The notes beneath the pieces are model-generated. The model was given only the letters and a program-made list of their open reading frames with translations, ran no database searches and was not told the DNA's origin. Source: Acidobacteriota bacterium (GTDB lineage Bacteria; Acidobacteriota; Terriglobia; Terriglobales; Acidobacteriaceae). From it: DNA of 6,929 bases. The position numbers were made by a program, and so were the translations under genes. The stretch spans positions 1 to 6,929 of the forward strand of contig JAJXXG010000719.1 of the NCBI GenBank assembly GCA_021781255.1, in the 5' to 3' direction. The first letter of the stretch is position 1. Every line of letters begins with the position of its first letter. Below, in pieces: positions 1 through 6,370 of this stretch.

Positions 1-1
1 G

Positions 2-970
2 ACGAACCAGGTGCTGCTGGACTGGTACAGCGGAACGCCGCCGTATGCGGTGAGCATTCTGGATGGGATTCGCGAGGCGGTGGGCAGGAATGTGAAGGTG
101 CTTTACGCGGACGGCTCGGATGAGGCGGGCGCGGCGGAACTGGCGCGCAAGGCGGATGTGGCGATTGTTGTGGTGGGGAATCATCCGGAGTGCAATGCGG
201 GATGGGACCAGTGCCCGACACCCTCGAATGGCAAGGAGGATGTGGATCGCAAAACAATCGCGCTGGAGCAGGAATCGCTGGTGAAGGCGGTGCTGGCGGC
301 GAATCCACACACGATTGAGGTGCTGCGGTCGAGCTTTCCCTATGCGATTGTGTGGAGCGAGGAGCATGTGCCGGCGATTGTGCACATGGTGCACAACAGC
401 CAGGAGGAGGGGCACGGGTTGGCGGATGTGCTGTTCGGCGACTACTCGCCCGCTGGCAGGCTGACGCAGACGTGGCCAACGGGCGATGTGCAACTGCTGC
501 CGATGATGGACTACAACCTGCTGCACGGGCGCACGTACATGTACAGCAAGGAGAAGCCGCTGTATACGTTTGGCTTTGGACTGAGCTATACGAAGTTTGC
601 CTATGAGGGAGTGAAGCTGAGCGCGCCTGCAATGCATGCAGACGGCAGCGTGAACGTGACGGTGCGGGTGAAGAATGCCGGCAGCCGTGCCAGCGATGAG
701 GTGGTGCAGATGTACGTGCAGCATCTGGAGTCGGCGGTGACGCGGCCGCAAATGGAACTGAAGGGCTTTGAGCGCGTGCATGTTGAGCCGGGCGCGGTGA
801 AGGACGTAACGATGATGCTGCGGGCGCGCGATCTGGCCTACTGGGATACGCCGCACCATGTATGGCGTGTGGAAAAAGAGCGGGTGCGCGTGCTGGCGGG
901 CGGGTCGAGCGATGCGCTGCCGGTGCATGCGGAGGTACAGATTACAGAAGGCGGGGAATATAAGCCGTAA
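2..970 (+). CDS. Glycoside hydrolase family 3 C-terminal part (5' truncated by window edge)
   Basis: C-terminal part of a GH3 enzyme (beta-glucosidase/beta-xylosidase type), which removes terminal sugars from beta-linked oligosaccharides. The frame is open from the first full codon at 2, so the GTG at 11 is probably internal. About 322 residues are visible. They show the GH3 C-terminal alpha/beta domain: a nucleotide-fold-like VAIVVVGNHPE strand, then EDVDR near residues 79-83, where GH3 enzymes carry a conserved E..DR segment followed by a Leu/Gln stretch. Next come the NSQEEGHGLADVLFGDYSP-type segment (~132-150), the hallmark YTFGFGLSYTKF (~188-199), and a fibronectin-III-like domain (~230-300, with LKGFERVHVEPG). 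The catalytic Asp nucleophile lies in the N-terminal domain, outside the window. Substrate cannot be told from this part. It ends in TAA 30 bases before a tRNA remnant. Family call is firm; specificity is unknown. Confidence 0.93.
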   Translation, partial: TNQVLLDWYSGTPPYAVSILDGIREAVGRNVKVLYADGSDEAGAAELARKADVAIVVVGNHPECNAGWDQCPTPSNGKEDVDRKTIALEQESLVKAVLAANPHTIEVLRSSFPYAIVWSEEHVPAIVHMVHNSQEEGHGLADVLFGDYSPAGRLTQTWPTGDVQLLPMMDYNLLHGRTYMYSKEKPLYTFGFGLSYTKFAYEGVKLSAPAMHADGSVNVTVRVKNAGSRASDEVVQMYVQHLESAVTRPQMELKGFERVHVEPGAVKDVTMMLRARDLAYWDTPHHVWRVEKERVRVLAGGSSDALPVHAEVQITEGGEYKP

Positions 971-999
971 GCAGGCAGGGGAGTTGCGGCTGGGGGAGA

Positions 1000-1034
1000 T
1001 GGTTCGCGCGGAAGGATTCGAACCTTCGGTCTAT
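1000..1034 (-). pseudogene. Orphan 3' fragment of a tRNA gene (T arm, acceptor 3' strand, CCA)
   Basis: Read on the minus strand this is a variable-loop-like AGACC, a perfect T arm (GAAGG, loop TTCGAAT, CCTTC), an acceptor 3' strand CGCGCGA, discriminator A and CCA. The first 34 bases differ at four positions from the same part of the intact tRNA-Arg at 6371-6404, so it is tRNA-derived, probably Arg-like. No matching 5' acceptor strand (TCGCGCG) and no D or anticodon arm is visible within ~100 bases on its 5' side (toward 1117). It is therefore not a functional tRNA. Such 3' ends are typically left at the border of elements that integrate in tRNA genes; they can also come from partial tRNA decay. 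It lies between the GH3 stop and the sulfatase stop. Confidence 0.72.
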
Positions 1035-1116
1035 ATTGGGACGCCAGTGCGGAATCGAAATAGCTCAGCACTATGGGCATGCGTCTGCAAAAACTGGTGT
1101 ACGCCCCCACCCCCGG

Positions 1117-2580
1117 CTATGGATAAAGACGCGCCGGAGTGATTTCGGCCTCCGGTTCCCCCGCCTCGACCATTCGCTTCTTGAGGAGAGCGCGCAACTG
1201 TGCGGCCTGCTCTCGATACTCCTTCCGCCCGGCGAGATTTACCAACTGCGCCGGATCGTCGCACAGGTTGTACATCTGATACTCCTCGTAGTGCGTGCTA
1301 CCGGGCTGCCGTGTTCCATCGCTGGTCCGGTCGGCCACGCAGTAGCACCACTCCGGCGTGCGTATCGCGCGGCCCACCATCGATTCGCTGATTTGGATGT
1401 ACGCGACGTTGTCCCAGTCTGGCCGTCGAACCGGCGGCCCCAGCAGCGGGAGCAGGCTTTGTCCCTTCATGGATGCCGGGATCGTTGCGCCAGCTGCGGC
1501 CAGCAGCGTGGGCGTCAGATCGATCATGCTCACGATTTCATCGCGCCTGACCGGGCCCTGGAAACCGGGACCTTGAAAGATGAGAGGAATGCGAATCGCG
1601 CTGTCGTGCGGGCTTCGCTTGTACTCGGTATTTCGAGTCATGAAGTGGCAGCCATGATCGCTCAGAAATACAAAGATGGTGTTCTCCATCAGCTTTTGTT
1701 CTTCGAGCGTCTTCAGCACTGTTCCCACTGACTCGTCGATTTTCTCAATGCATCCGTAGTAGTCGGGCAGCTGCTCCTGCCAGTCTCCCGGAAGCCCTCG
1801 CTCACTGGCAGGAACAAAGGGGTTTTTGTACCGCTCCGCGTAGCCGTTTGGTGCCACCATGCGCTTCTCATCGTTCTGCTGGTGCGGCTCCAATTGCGAA
1901 ATGAATAACAGGAACGGCTTCTCCTGCGGCTGGCGAAGAAAGCGCACCGCCCGCTCCGTGATGAAATCCACGCGGTACTGATCCTTGTACGTGATCTCCT
2001 TGCCGTCCTGATCCCAGATGGTTCCATAGTAGGGATGCGTGGTGTGTTCGAACTCGTTTGCGCCTTCCCACAGGTCAAGGAAGCCATGGCGCTGCTCAGG
2101 CGGCACAAAGCCGTAGCCTGCGTGCGTCTTGCTGTCGGCCTTCATCAGGTGCCATTTGCCGATGAAGTTCGCCGTATAGCCCGCTTCGCGCAGCACGGTA
2201 GCCAGAGTGGGCAGGCTTGTGTCCATCCCCATAGAGATCTTCCACTCCCCTGTCTCCAGCGCATACCGGCCTGTAATCATGCAGGCGCGCGAGGGCGAGC
2301 ACAACGGCTGATTGGTCACCGCGTTTTGGAAGGCTGTGCCGCGCGCCACCAACCCGTCGATGTTCGGCGTCTGCGTCCTTGAGTTTTCCCGGTAAGCGCC
2401 GACAAAATCCGACCGCATCTGATCGCAGCAATAAAGCACGATATTTGGCCGCCGTGCCGGCTCCGTGGCGGCTGCGGCCTGTTCGATCAGCAAGGCGGGG
2501 CTGGCTCCCGCGCCGTACATCACGCCTGAAAGGGCCGAAGCCTTCAAAAAGTTTCGCCTGCTTGTTCCGTTGGGAGCCAT
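1117..2580 (-). CDS. Tat-exported S1-family sulfatase (FGly type)
   Basis: Formylglycine-dependent sulfatase of 487 residues, a normal family length, expected to hydrolyse sulfate esters (glycan or aryl) outside the cytoplasm. The N-terminus SRRNFLKASALSG (7-19) is a twin-arginine signal with an Ala-rich end near 35-39. The mature part begins RRPNIVLYCCDQMRSD; D53/Q54 match the DQ metal-ligand variant common in S1 sulfatases. CSPSR at 94-98, followed by TGR at 103-105, is the modification signature; Cys94 would become formylglycine. GKWH (141-144) and SDHG (307-310) supply further active-site residues, and a Lys/His-containing KRSPHD follows at 321-326. Start: the ATG at 2580 has AAAGGA nine bases upstream and places the Tat motif correctly. 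An in-frame GTG at 2673 would add 31 residues, but it lacks a ribosome site and lies ~5 bases from the predicted transcript start. Maturation needs a formylglycine-generating enzyme, not seen here. Substrate unknown. Confidence 0.95.
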   Translation of the reverse strand: MAPNGTSRRNFLKASALSGVMYGAGASPALLIEQAAAATEPARRPNIVLYCCDQMRSDFVGAYRENSRTQTPNIDGLVARGTAFQNAVTNQPLCSPSRACMITGRYALETGEWKISMGMDTSLPTLATVLREAGYTANFIGKWHLMKADSKTHAGYGFVPPEQRHGFLDLWEGANEFEHTTHPYYGTIWDQDGKEITYKDQYRVDFITERAVRFLRQPQEKPFLLFISQLEPHQQNDEKRMVAPNGYAERYKNPFVPASERGLPGDWQEQLPDYYGCIEKIDESVGTVLKTLEEQKLMENTIFVFLSDHGCHFMTRNTEYKRSPHDSAIRIPLIFQGPGFQGPVRRDEIVSMIDLTPTLLAAAGATIPASMKGQSLLPLLGPPVRRPDWDNVAYIQISESMVGRAIRTPEWCYCVADRTSDGTRQPGSTHYEEYQMYNLCDDPAQLVNLAGRKEYREQAAQLRALLKKRMVEAGEPEAEITPARLYP

Positions 2581-2588
2581 GGGCCGTA

Positions 2589-2595
2589 ATCCTTT
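2589..2595 (-). promoter_or_regulatory. Ribosome binding site of the sulfatase
   Basis: The minus strand reads AAAGGAT with about eight to nine bases before the ATG at 2580. This good Shine-Dalgarno match decides the start in favour of the ATG directly before the Tat signal. Confidence 0.65.
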
Positions 2596-2684
2596 CGCGC
2601 GCACTGCCGCATCGATGTGCGGGCGCTTGCGCCGTGGCGCGGGAGGCGAGCCTGTACCGGCTCTGCAGCGCACGCGCCAAGTGG

Positions 2685-2713
2685 ATCATCGCGGCCCGTG
2701 CGTTGAGTGTCAA
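2685..2713 (-). promoter_or_regulatory. Sigma-70-type promoter of the sulfatase
   Basis: On the minus strand there is a perfect -35 hexamer TTGACA (2713-2708), a 17-base spacer, and a -10 hexamer GATGAT (2690-2685; four of six consensus bases). Transcription would begin near 2678, giving a leader of about 98 bases before the ATG at 2580. Spacing and orientation fit the sulfatase and argue against the upstream GTG as its start. Prediction from sequence alone. Confidence 0.6.
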
Positions 2714-2760
2714 GTCATGGAATGGCAGTGACGGTTAGGCGTTTCTCGATCCTTGCAACT

Positions 2761-2775
2761 CCGTGCTCTGCACGG
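2761..2775. repeat. Perfect inverted repeat CCGTGC-TCT-GCACGG
   Basis: Six-base arms around a three-base loop, about 50 bases upstream of the -35 box of the sulfatase promoter. It could be an operator half-site pair or the end of a small transcript. It is not followed by a T-run, so a terminator is not well supported. Confidence 0.5.
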
Positions 2776-2790
2776 TCGATTTCGTCAGGG

Positions 2791-2816
2791 CGTGACATCC
2801 GAGCCGAAATGTCACG
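2791..2816. repeat. Perfect inverted repeat CGTGACAT-N10-ATGTCACG
   Basis: Eight-base perfect arms separated by ten bases, centred about 90 bases upstream of the -35 box of the sulfatase promoter. Arm length and a centre spacing near two helical turns suit a dimeric regulator binding site. The same bases could also form an RNA hairpin if transcribed. Position beside a sulfatase suggests a carbohydrate- or sulfur-responsive regulator, but that is only inference. Confidence 0.45.
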
Positions 2817-2990
2817 AGACGTTACGAGAGCGCGAAGGAGTGCCATTGTGGCTCGGAAGGCGAGAACGGGTTTGCAGTTGCGCGCTGATTACCAGAAATA
2901 CGATGCCATAATCTGCGCGGGCGAGGGCGTGTTGCCGATGACGGAAACGCGAACCACCGCCTGAAAGTTCTTCGTCTCCCAGTTAGCTTT
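2817..2990. other. Non-coding stretch between the sulfatase upstream region and the receptor remnant
   Basis: No convincing gene. A short open frame crosses it on the plus strand (2707-2964), but its translation is Arg/Ala-rich without recognisable motifs, and it lacks a clear ribosome site. The receptor frame itself is open only from 2889, and nothing receptor-like is visible before about 2991. The breakpoint that removed the N-terminal part of the receptor probably lies in or just after this stretch. Confidence 0.5.
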
Positions 2991-3515
2991 CCGCAATCCA
3001 TGGCGCTTACGCTGCTCTACGAACTGCCGTTCTATCGCGATGCTCACGGCTTCAAAGGCATGGTCCTGGGCGGTTGGCGCTTGAACGATATCTCGACATT
3101 CCGTTCTGGAACGTGGCTTTCGCCGGGCCTGAGTGAGGCGAACCAGGGGCTGGCGGCACGGCCCGACCAGGTAGCGGGTTCATCCACCAAAGGACCCAAG
3201 ACATGGAAAAAGACGGTTGCATCTCCGTCGTGGTTCAATAAGGCGGCCTTTGTTGATCCCGCCTATGGCTACTACGGCAATGCGCAGACGGGTACGATCC
3301 TGGGGCCGGGCCAGCAGGTACACAACCTCAGCCTCTTCAAGGATTTCAACTTCCGCGAGAATAACTTCCTCGAATTCCGTGCCGAGGCGTTCAACGTCTT
3401 TAACCACACCAACCCGGGTAATCCCAATACCACATTGGGCAACTCCAATTACGGCAAAATCACCAGTGCGGCCGATCCGCGCATTCTGGAGCTTGCACTG
3501 CGGTACAAGTTCTAA
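2991..3515 (+). pseudogene. C-terminal remnant of an Oar-like TonB-dependent outer-membrane receptor
   Basis: The translated frame has the end of an Oar-like TonB-dependent receptor beta-barrel: MALTLLYELPF, then GMVLGGWRLNDISTFRSG, a loop with SPSWFNKAAFVDP, NLSLFKDFNFRENNFLEFRAEAFNVFNHTNPGNP, and the closing strand LELALRYKF. The terminal Phe is the usual signal for barrel assembly. Complete members run to roughly 1,000-1,200 residues, with a carboxypeptidase-regulatory-like domain, a plug and the barrel. Here only about the last 175 residues are left, the frame closes at 2886, and no signal peptide, plug or TonB box is present. The ATG at 3000 is an ordinary internal Met without a ribosome site. 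It cannot work as a receptor, though the remaining sequence is undamaged, which suggests recent truncation. A hairpin terminator still follows its stop. Confidence 0.85.
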
Positions 3516-3535
3516 GCTGACCCGCGAAAGCCCGG

Positions 3536-3585
3536 AACCGGCGCGCATTCCGCACACACGCGGTTTGCGCGCCGGTTGGTGTTTT
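3536..3585 (+). terminator. Strong hairpin terminator after the receptor remnant
   Basis: An 11-base perfect stem, AACCGGCGCGC (3536-3546) with GCGCGCCGGTT (3567-3577), encloses a further CCGC/GCGG pairing (3550-3553 with 3560-3563) around ACACAC. It is followed by a short T-run at 3582-3585. Twenty bases after the receptor stop, it fits the original terminator of that gene. Confidence 0.72.
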
Positions 3586-3721
3586 CGAAACTGCCTGAAG
3601 ACTTGCTGGGACGCCTCGTCAGAGATAGATGAGCCGCTCGACCTCAATTCCACGGGCTGTTCTTCATCCGATTGCCGGTTCTGTGAATCTGCGCTGAGGC
3701 GACGGCCCCTCTCTCTCGACA

Positions 3722-3792
3722 GGGCGTATCGCCCGGATGGACGGTAATCCGGCGTAATGCGCCAGGGGCCCCTTGGCGCAGGTCTTCTGCGC
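3722..3792. repeat. Cluster of four adjacent or overlapping inverted repeats
   Basis: In 71 bases there are four perfect or near-perfect hairpins. GGGCG-TAT-CGCCC lies at 3722-3734. CCGGAT with ATCCGG lies at 3733-3752 (eight-base loop). A palindrome at 3758-3780 pairs TGCGCCA with TGGCGCA around GGGGCCCC, with one bulged T at 3773. GCGCA with TGCGC lies at 3776-3792 (seven-base loop). The third and fourth share GCGCA (3776-3780) and so exclude each other, as in an attenuator. It may be a structured RNA, a REP-like element or a regulatory leader. Neither direction of transcription nor function can be told. Confidence 0.5.
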
Positions 3793-3971
3793 AGGATTGT
3801 ACGGTTCCCACTCGTAATCTCCCAAGCCTGATTCCATCGCCAGATGGAGTATTGCTTCGCGGAATCCTCATCACAAGTCAGGGTGACGTAGAGCACTGAC
3901 TGCAGGGCTCGCAGGGGCACAAAACACAGTGCAGGTCGACTTCAACGGATGATTTGCTCTGGATTTGTCGC

Positions 3972-3980
3972 AAGGGGGTG
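3972..3980 (+). promoter_or_regulatory. Ribosome binding site of the TPR protein
   Basis: AAGGGGGTG lies three to eight bases before the ATG at 3984. It supports that start over the in-frame TTG at 3954, which would place ten polar/charged residues ahead of the signal peptide. Confidence 0.6.
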
Positions 3981-3983
3981 GGA

Positions 3984-6158
3984 ATGCAATTGCACATCTT
4001 GTTCGTCGTGCTTTTGAGTTCAGCTTTGGCGCAGGCACAGGTTTCGTCTCCCGCGACTCAAAGCACGCCGGCGGCCGCGGCACCTGCCCCGAGCATCAGC
4101 CGAGAGCAAATTTTGACCAATGCGCGAAAGGTGACAGTGGTTGGCGCTGTTGGAGTTGTGGCAGATCTTGGCATTGCGCTGAATCCCAGTGCCCAGAAGG
4201 CGCAGAAGTCGATTGAAAAGGAGATACGGAGCTGGGGACGCTTCAAACTCATCGGAGATCCCTCTCAAGCGGATCTTCTGCTGGTCCTGTTTGAAGGCAA
4301 TCGGGCAGCGGGTGGCGGAGGGACGATTCGTACCGCAAGGCTTGTTGTTTTTCCCGGAGGGCCACTGCCCAAGCGAGGCGACCTTCCGCTTTGGGAAGGT
4401 GAGGCAAGTGGAAGCATCTTCATGACATCGGGTGCACCCAAAGTAATCCGGAGTTTTCGAGCGTATCTGGAGAGTCTGGACAAGAGAGCGCCGGCGGTTG
4501 AGGCGACTCCTGCGGGTTCGACAGCGCCTGTTGCCGTACCTGGTATCGTCGCCGGCGAAACCAAGCAACCGGCTGCGACGGAGACTGCGAGCACTGCGAA
4601 AGCGGTTGCCCCAGCCCCAGTTTCAGCGGCACTGACTCCCCGGGCCACGCAATACATTCCACCTTTTGAAGTCATTGGAAAAGCGAAGACCTACACGCTT
4701 CGCGGCAGGGGAACAGCGGGAAAGCAGGAGGCATTCGACAAGATCCTCGGGGTCGGCAAGTACAGCGACGTGCAATCGGCGATGTCGGAAATCTACGAGC
4801 AGATGCGCACCTGGGGAAGGATGCAATATGTCGATGAAGTGTCAAAGGCGGATCTTGTGGTCGTAGTTTTCCAATGGGATACGCGCACATACAGCAGGCA
4901 ATTTCACGGAGTGCAGTCGGCCATCTGGATTGCCGAGGGTGGAGAGGCCTTTCAGCGTGACGATCCAGCACTCTGGGCCTCGGGGACGGTGGACGGCTCG
5001 ACGAGAGGACTCATTGCCGGCCTGCGGTTTGAGCTCGACCAATTTTCTCAAGCGCAACAGCTGCAGGCCACGCAGGATGCCAACAAATTCTACAAGCATG
5101 GCTGTGACCTGATGGACTCGGCAGAAAAGAAGAAATACAAGTCAGATCGAAACCAGGTTCGATTTGAAGCGATTGCAGAGCTGCGCAAATCGGTCAGAGA
5201 CAGTTACGGTTATGCTCCGGCTCACGAAAGGCTGGGAGCGGTTCTTCGGCAACTGGGCTTCGATACGGATTCGGTCTATGAGTACAAATTGGCTCTGCAA
5301 CTCCAGCCGGGCATGCCAGAAGCGCTCAAGGGAATGGTCCGCGCATTGGCGATGATTCCTGATTACGATGAAGGCCTGCGAGCAGCGCAGGAGCTGATCC
5401 ACGCAGAGCCCGGCAAGTCCGACAGCTACGTGATACTCGGAGATCTCCAATACGCGAAGAAAGACTATGCAGCGGCTGCTTCGGCCTACGAGGAAGCTAT
5501 TCGCATTGATCCGAATAGCGAAATTGCGCATGAGAAGCTCGGGCGAGCCCTTTATCGGGATAAGAAGATGGACAAGGCCGAAGCTGCGATTCGAGAGGCG
5601 CTGCGACTGAACCCCAACAATCAAAACGCAATGACATGGTTGGGGTCAACGCTGAACGAAGAGCACAAGCCCGAAGAAGCGGTATCGGTGCTCCGCAAAG
5701 CAGAAGAGTCATATCCGAAGGATTCGTCCATTCATTTCGAAATGGCCAGAGCTCTGCGGGCGCTGCAACAGTTTGACGACTCGCTTAAAGAGCTCCGGCT
5801 TGCGCTCACATTGGACCCCACAGCCGTTACGTATCATGTTGAGCTGGCGCATACGCTGGCCAGTGCCGGTAAACACGAGGAAGCTCTCGCCAAATGCCGC
5901 GAGATCGTGCTGAATCTTCCCAACAGTCCGTCGGCACACGTAGATCTGGGAATCGAATTGCTTGCGATGTCGAAGACCGACGATGCCGTCAAGGAGTTCG
6001 AACAGGCAATCAAACTGGATGAGAAATACGCGCGTGCCTATTTCTATCTCGGCCGGGCCCGCGCAGCAAAGGGAGATGCGGCTGGCGCACAAATTGCTTA
6101 CGATAAGGCGCGCTCGCTTGACCCGCAGAACGAAGAATTTCAGAAGCCGAACCGATGA
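3984..6158 (+). CDS. Secreted TPR protein with a duplicated Trp-Gly-Arg domain
   Basis: 724 residues, function not recognised. Residues 1-19 (MQLHILFVVLLSSALAQAQ) form a signal peptide ending in an Ala-x-Ala-type site, so the protein should leave the cytoplasm. Residues ~38-166 and ~223-355 are two diverged copies of one domain. IRSWGRFKLIGDPSQADLLL (81-100) aligns with MRTWGRMQYVDEVSKADLVV (274-293), and both copies end in an LPLWEG/PALWAS segment. They are joined by a ~55-residue Ala/Pro/Thr/Val linker (~167-222). Residues ~410-717 hold about nine TPR-like units of 34 residues, for example DYAAAASAYEEAIRIDPN and TDDAVKEFEQAIKLDEK. TPRs scaffold protein contacts, so a periplasmic or outer-membrane assembly role is likely but unproven. 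No lipobox Cys and no catalytic motif seen. It stands alone, convergent with the tRNA-Arg gene. ATG at 3984 chosen for the ribosome site and signal peptide. Confidence 0.93.
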   Translation: MQLHILFVVLLSSALAQAQVSSPATQSTPAAAAPAPSISREQILTNARKVTVVGAVGVVADLGIALNPSAQKAQKSIEKEIRSWGRFKLIGDPSQADLLLVLFEGNRAAGGGGTIRTARLVVFPGGPLPKRGDLPLWEGEASGSIFMTSGAPKVIRSFRAYLESLDKRAPAVEATPAGSTAPVAVPGIVAGETKQPAATETASTAKAVAPAPVSAALTPRATQYIPPFEVIGKAKTYTLRGRGTAGKQEAFDKILGVGKYSDVQSAMSEIYEQMRTWGRMQYVDEVSKADLVVVVFQWDTRTYSRQFHGVQSAIWIAEGGEAFQRDDPALWASGTVDGSTRGLIAGLRFELDQFSQAQQLQATQDANKFYKHGCDLMDSAEKKKYKSDRNQVRFEAIAELRKSVRDSYGYAPAHERLGAVLRQLGFDTDSVYEYKLALQLQPGMPEALKGMVRALAMIPDYDEGLRAAQELIHAEPGKSDSYVILGDLQYAKKDYAAAASAYEEAIRIDPNSEIAHEKLGRALYRDKKMDKAEAAIREALRLNPNNQNAMTWLGSTLNEEHKPEEAVSVLRKAEESYPKDSSIHFEMARALRALQQFDDSLKELRLALTLDPTAVTYHVELAHTLASAGKHEEALAKCREIVLNLPNSPSAHVDLGIELLAMSKTDDAVKEFEQAIKLDEKYARAYFYLGRARAAKGDAAGAQIAYDKARSLDPQNEEFQKPNR

Positions 6159-6172
6159 AGTTCTCTCGAACT
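6159..6172 (+). terminator. Small hairpin directly after the TPR stop codon
   Basis: AGTTC-TCTC-GAACT starts one base after the TGA and is followed by CTTTG. The stem is short and the T-run poor, so termination here would be weak; the better terminator is at 6311-6339. Confidence 0.3.
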
Positions 6173-6265
6173 CTTTGCGCGGATTGGGAATGTGGGAAGC
6201 ATGACGCATTCGCTGTTGAGGCGAACAGGCAGCCCTGCGCATGACTGCGTTTGACTTGGTATGGA

Positions 6266-6278
6266 GGCCTACTGATTC
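6266..6278. repeat. 13-base direct copy of part of the tRNA-Arg anticodon arm
   Basis: GGCCTACTGATTC here is identical, and in the same orientation, to 6399-6411 inside the tRNA-Arg gene. In tRNA terms it covers the last anticodon base, the 3' side of the anticodon loop and stem, and the variable loop. The match stops sharply at both ends. It lies 133 bases from the gene copy, with the terminator between them. Confidence 0.6.
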
Positions 6279-6305
6279 CTGCAGGACAAGACTCGCACAG
6301 GACTG

Positions 6306-6350
6306 AAAAAGGCCATCCGGATTCAATCTCAGGATGGCCATTAAAATTTA
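6306..6350. terminator. Bidirectional hairpin terminator between the TPR gene and tRNA-Arg
   Basis: A perfect eight-base stem, GGCCATCC (6311-6318) with GGATGGCC (6332-6339), and a 13-base loop. On the minus strand it is followed by TTTTTCAG (from 6310), making a classic intrinsic terminator about 32 bases after the tRNA-Arg CCA. On the plus strand it is followed by ATTAAAATTT, so it can also stop transcripts of the TPR gene. This suits two convergent genes. Confidence 0.8.
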
Positions 6351-6370
6351 AGCTTTCAATGTCTTGGAAA

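Larger units (their letters stand above)
3586..3983. other. Intergenic region upstream of the TPR gene, with a hairpin cluster
   Basis: About 400 bases without a supportable gene. The only structure I see is the hairpin group at 3722-3792 and the ribosome binding site just before 3984. No convincing -35/-10 pair for the TPR gene could be picked out. A minus-strand open frame passes through (GTG at 3920 down to 3180), but it runs across the terminator and the receptor remnant and has no recognised motif. Confidence 0.5.

Noticed and set aside
1000..1110. An intact tRNA (including a class with a long variable arm) on the minus strand
   Set aside because: No strand complementary to the acceptor CGCGCGA and no D or anticodon arm could be placed; the AGCTCAG seen at 1062-1068 is on the opposite strand.
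1036..1731. A 231-codon open frame on the plus strand
   Set aside because: It lies antisense to the sulfatase 3' half, which has all family motifs; its translation has none.
2581..2673. Longer sulfatase start at GTG 2673 (31 extra residues)
   Set aside because: No ribosome site, nearly on the predicted transcription start, and it would push the twin-arginine motif inward behind an Arg/Pro-rich stretch.
2948..2956. CGCGAACCA, identical to the end of the tRNA fragment at 1000-1008, considered as the second attachment site
   Set aside because: Only nine bases, in inverted orientation relative to the fragment, whereas integration leaves direct repeats; a match this short can occur by chance in 2 kb.
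2707..2964. An 85-codon open frame on the plus strand between the sulfatase and receptor remnant
   Set aside because: No ribosome site, Arg/Ala/Ser-rich without motifs, and it overlaps the sulfatase -35 box and both inverted repeats.
3180..3920. A 246-codon open frame on the minus strand, antisense to the receptor remnant
   Set aside because: It starts at a GTG without a ribosome site, runs through the terminator hairpin and opposite an unmistakable receptor end, and its translation shows no known motif. The first ~60 residues look moderately protein-like but not enough to call.
3954..3983. TTG start for the TPR protein, ten residues upstream
   Set aside because: The ATG at 3984 has a strong ribosome site and begins directly with the signal peptide.
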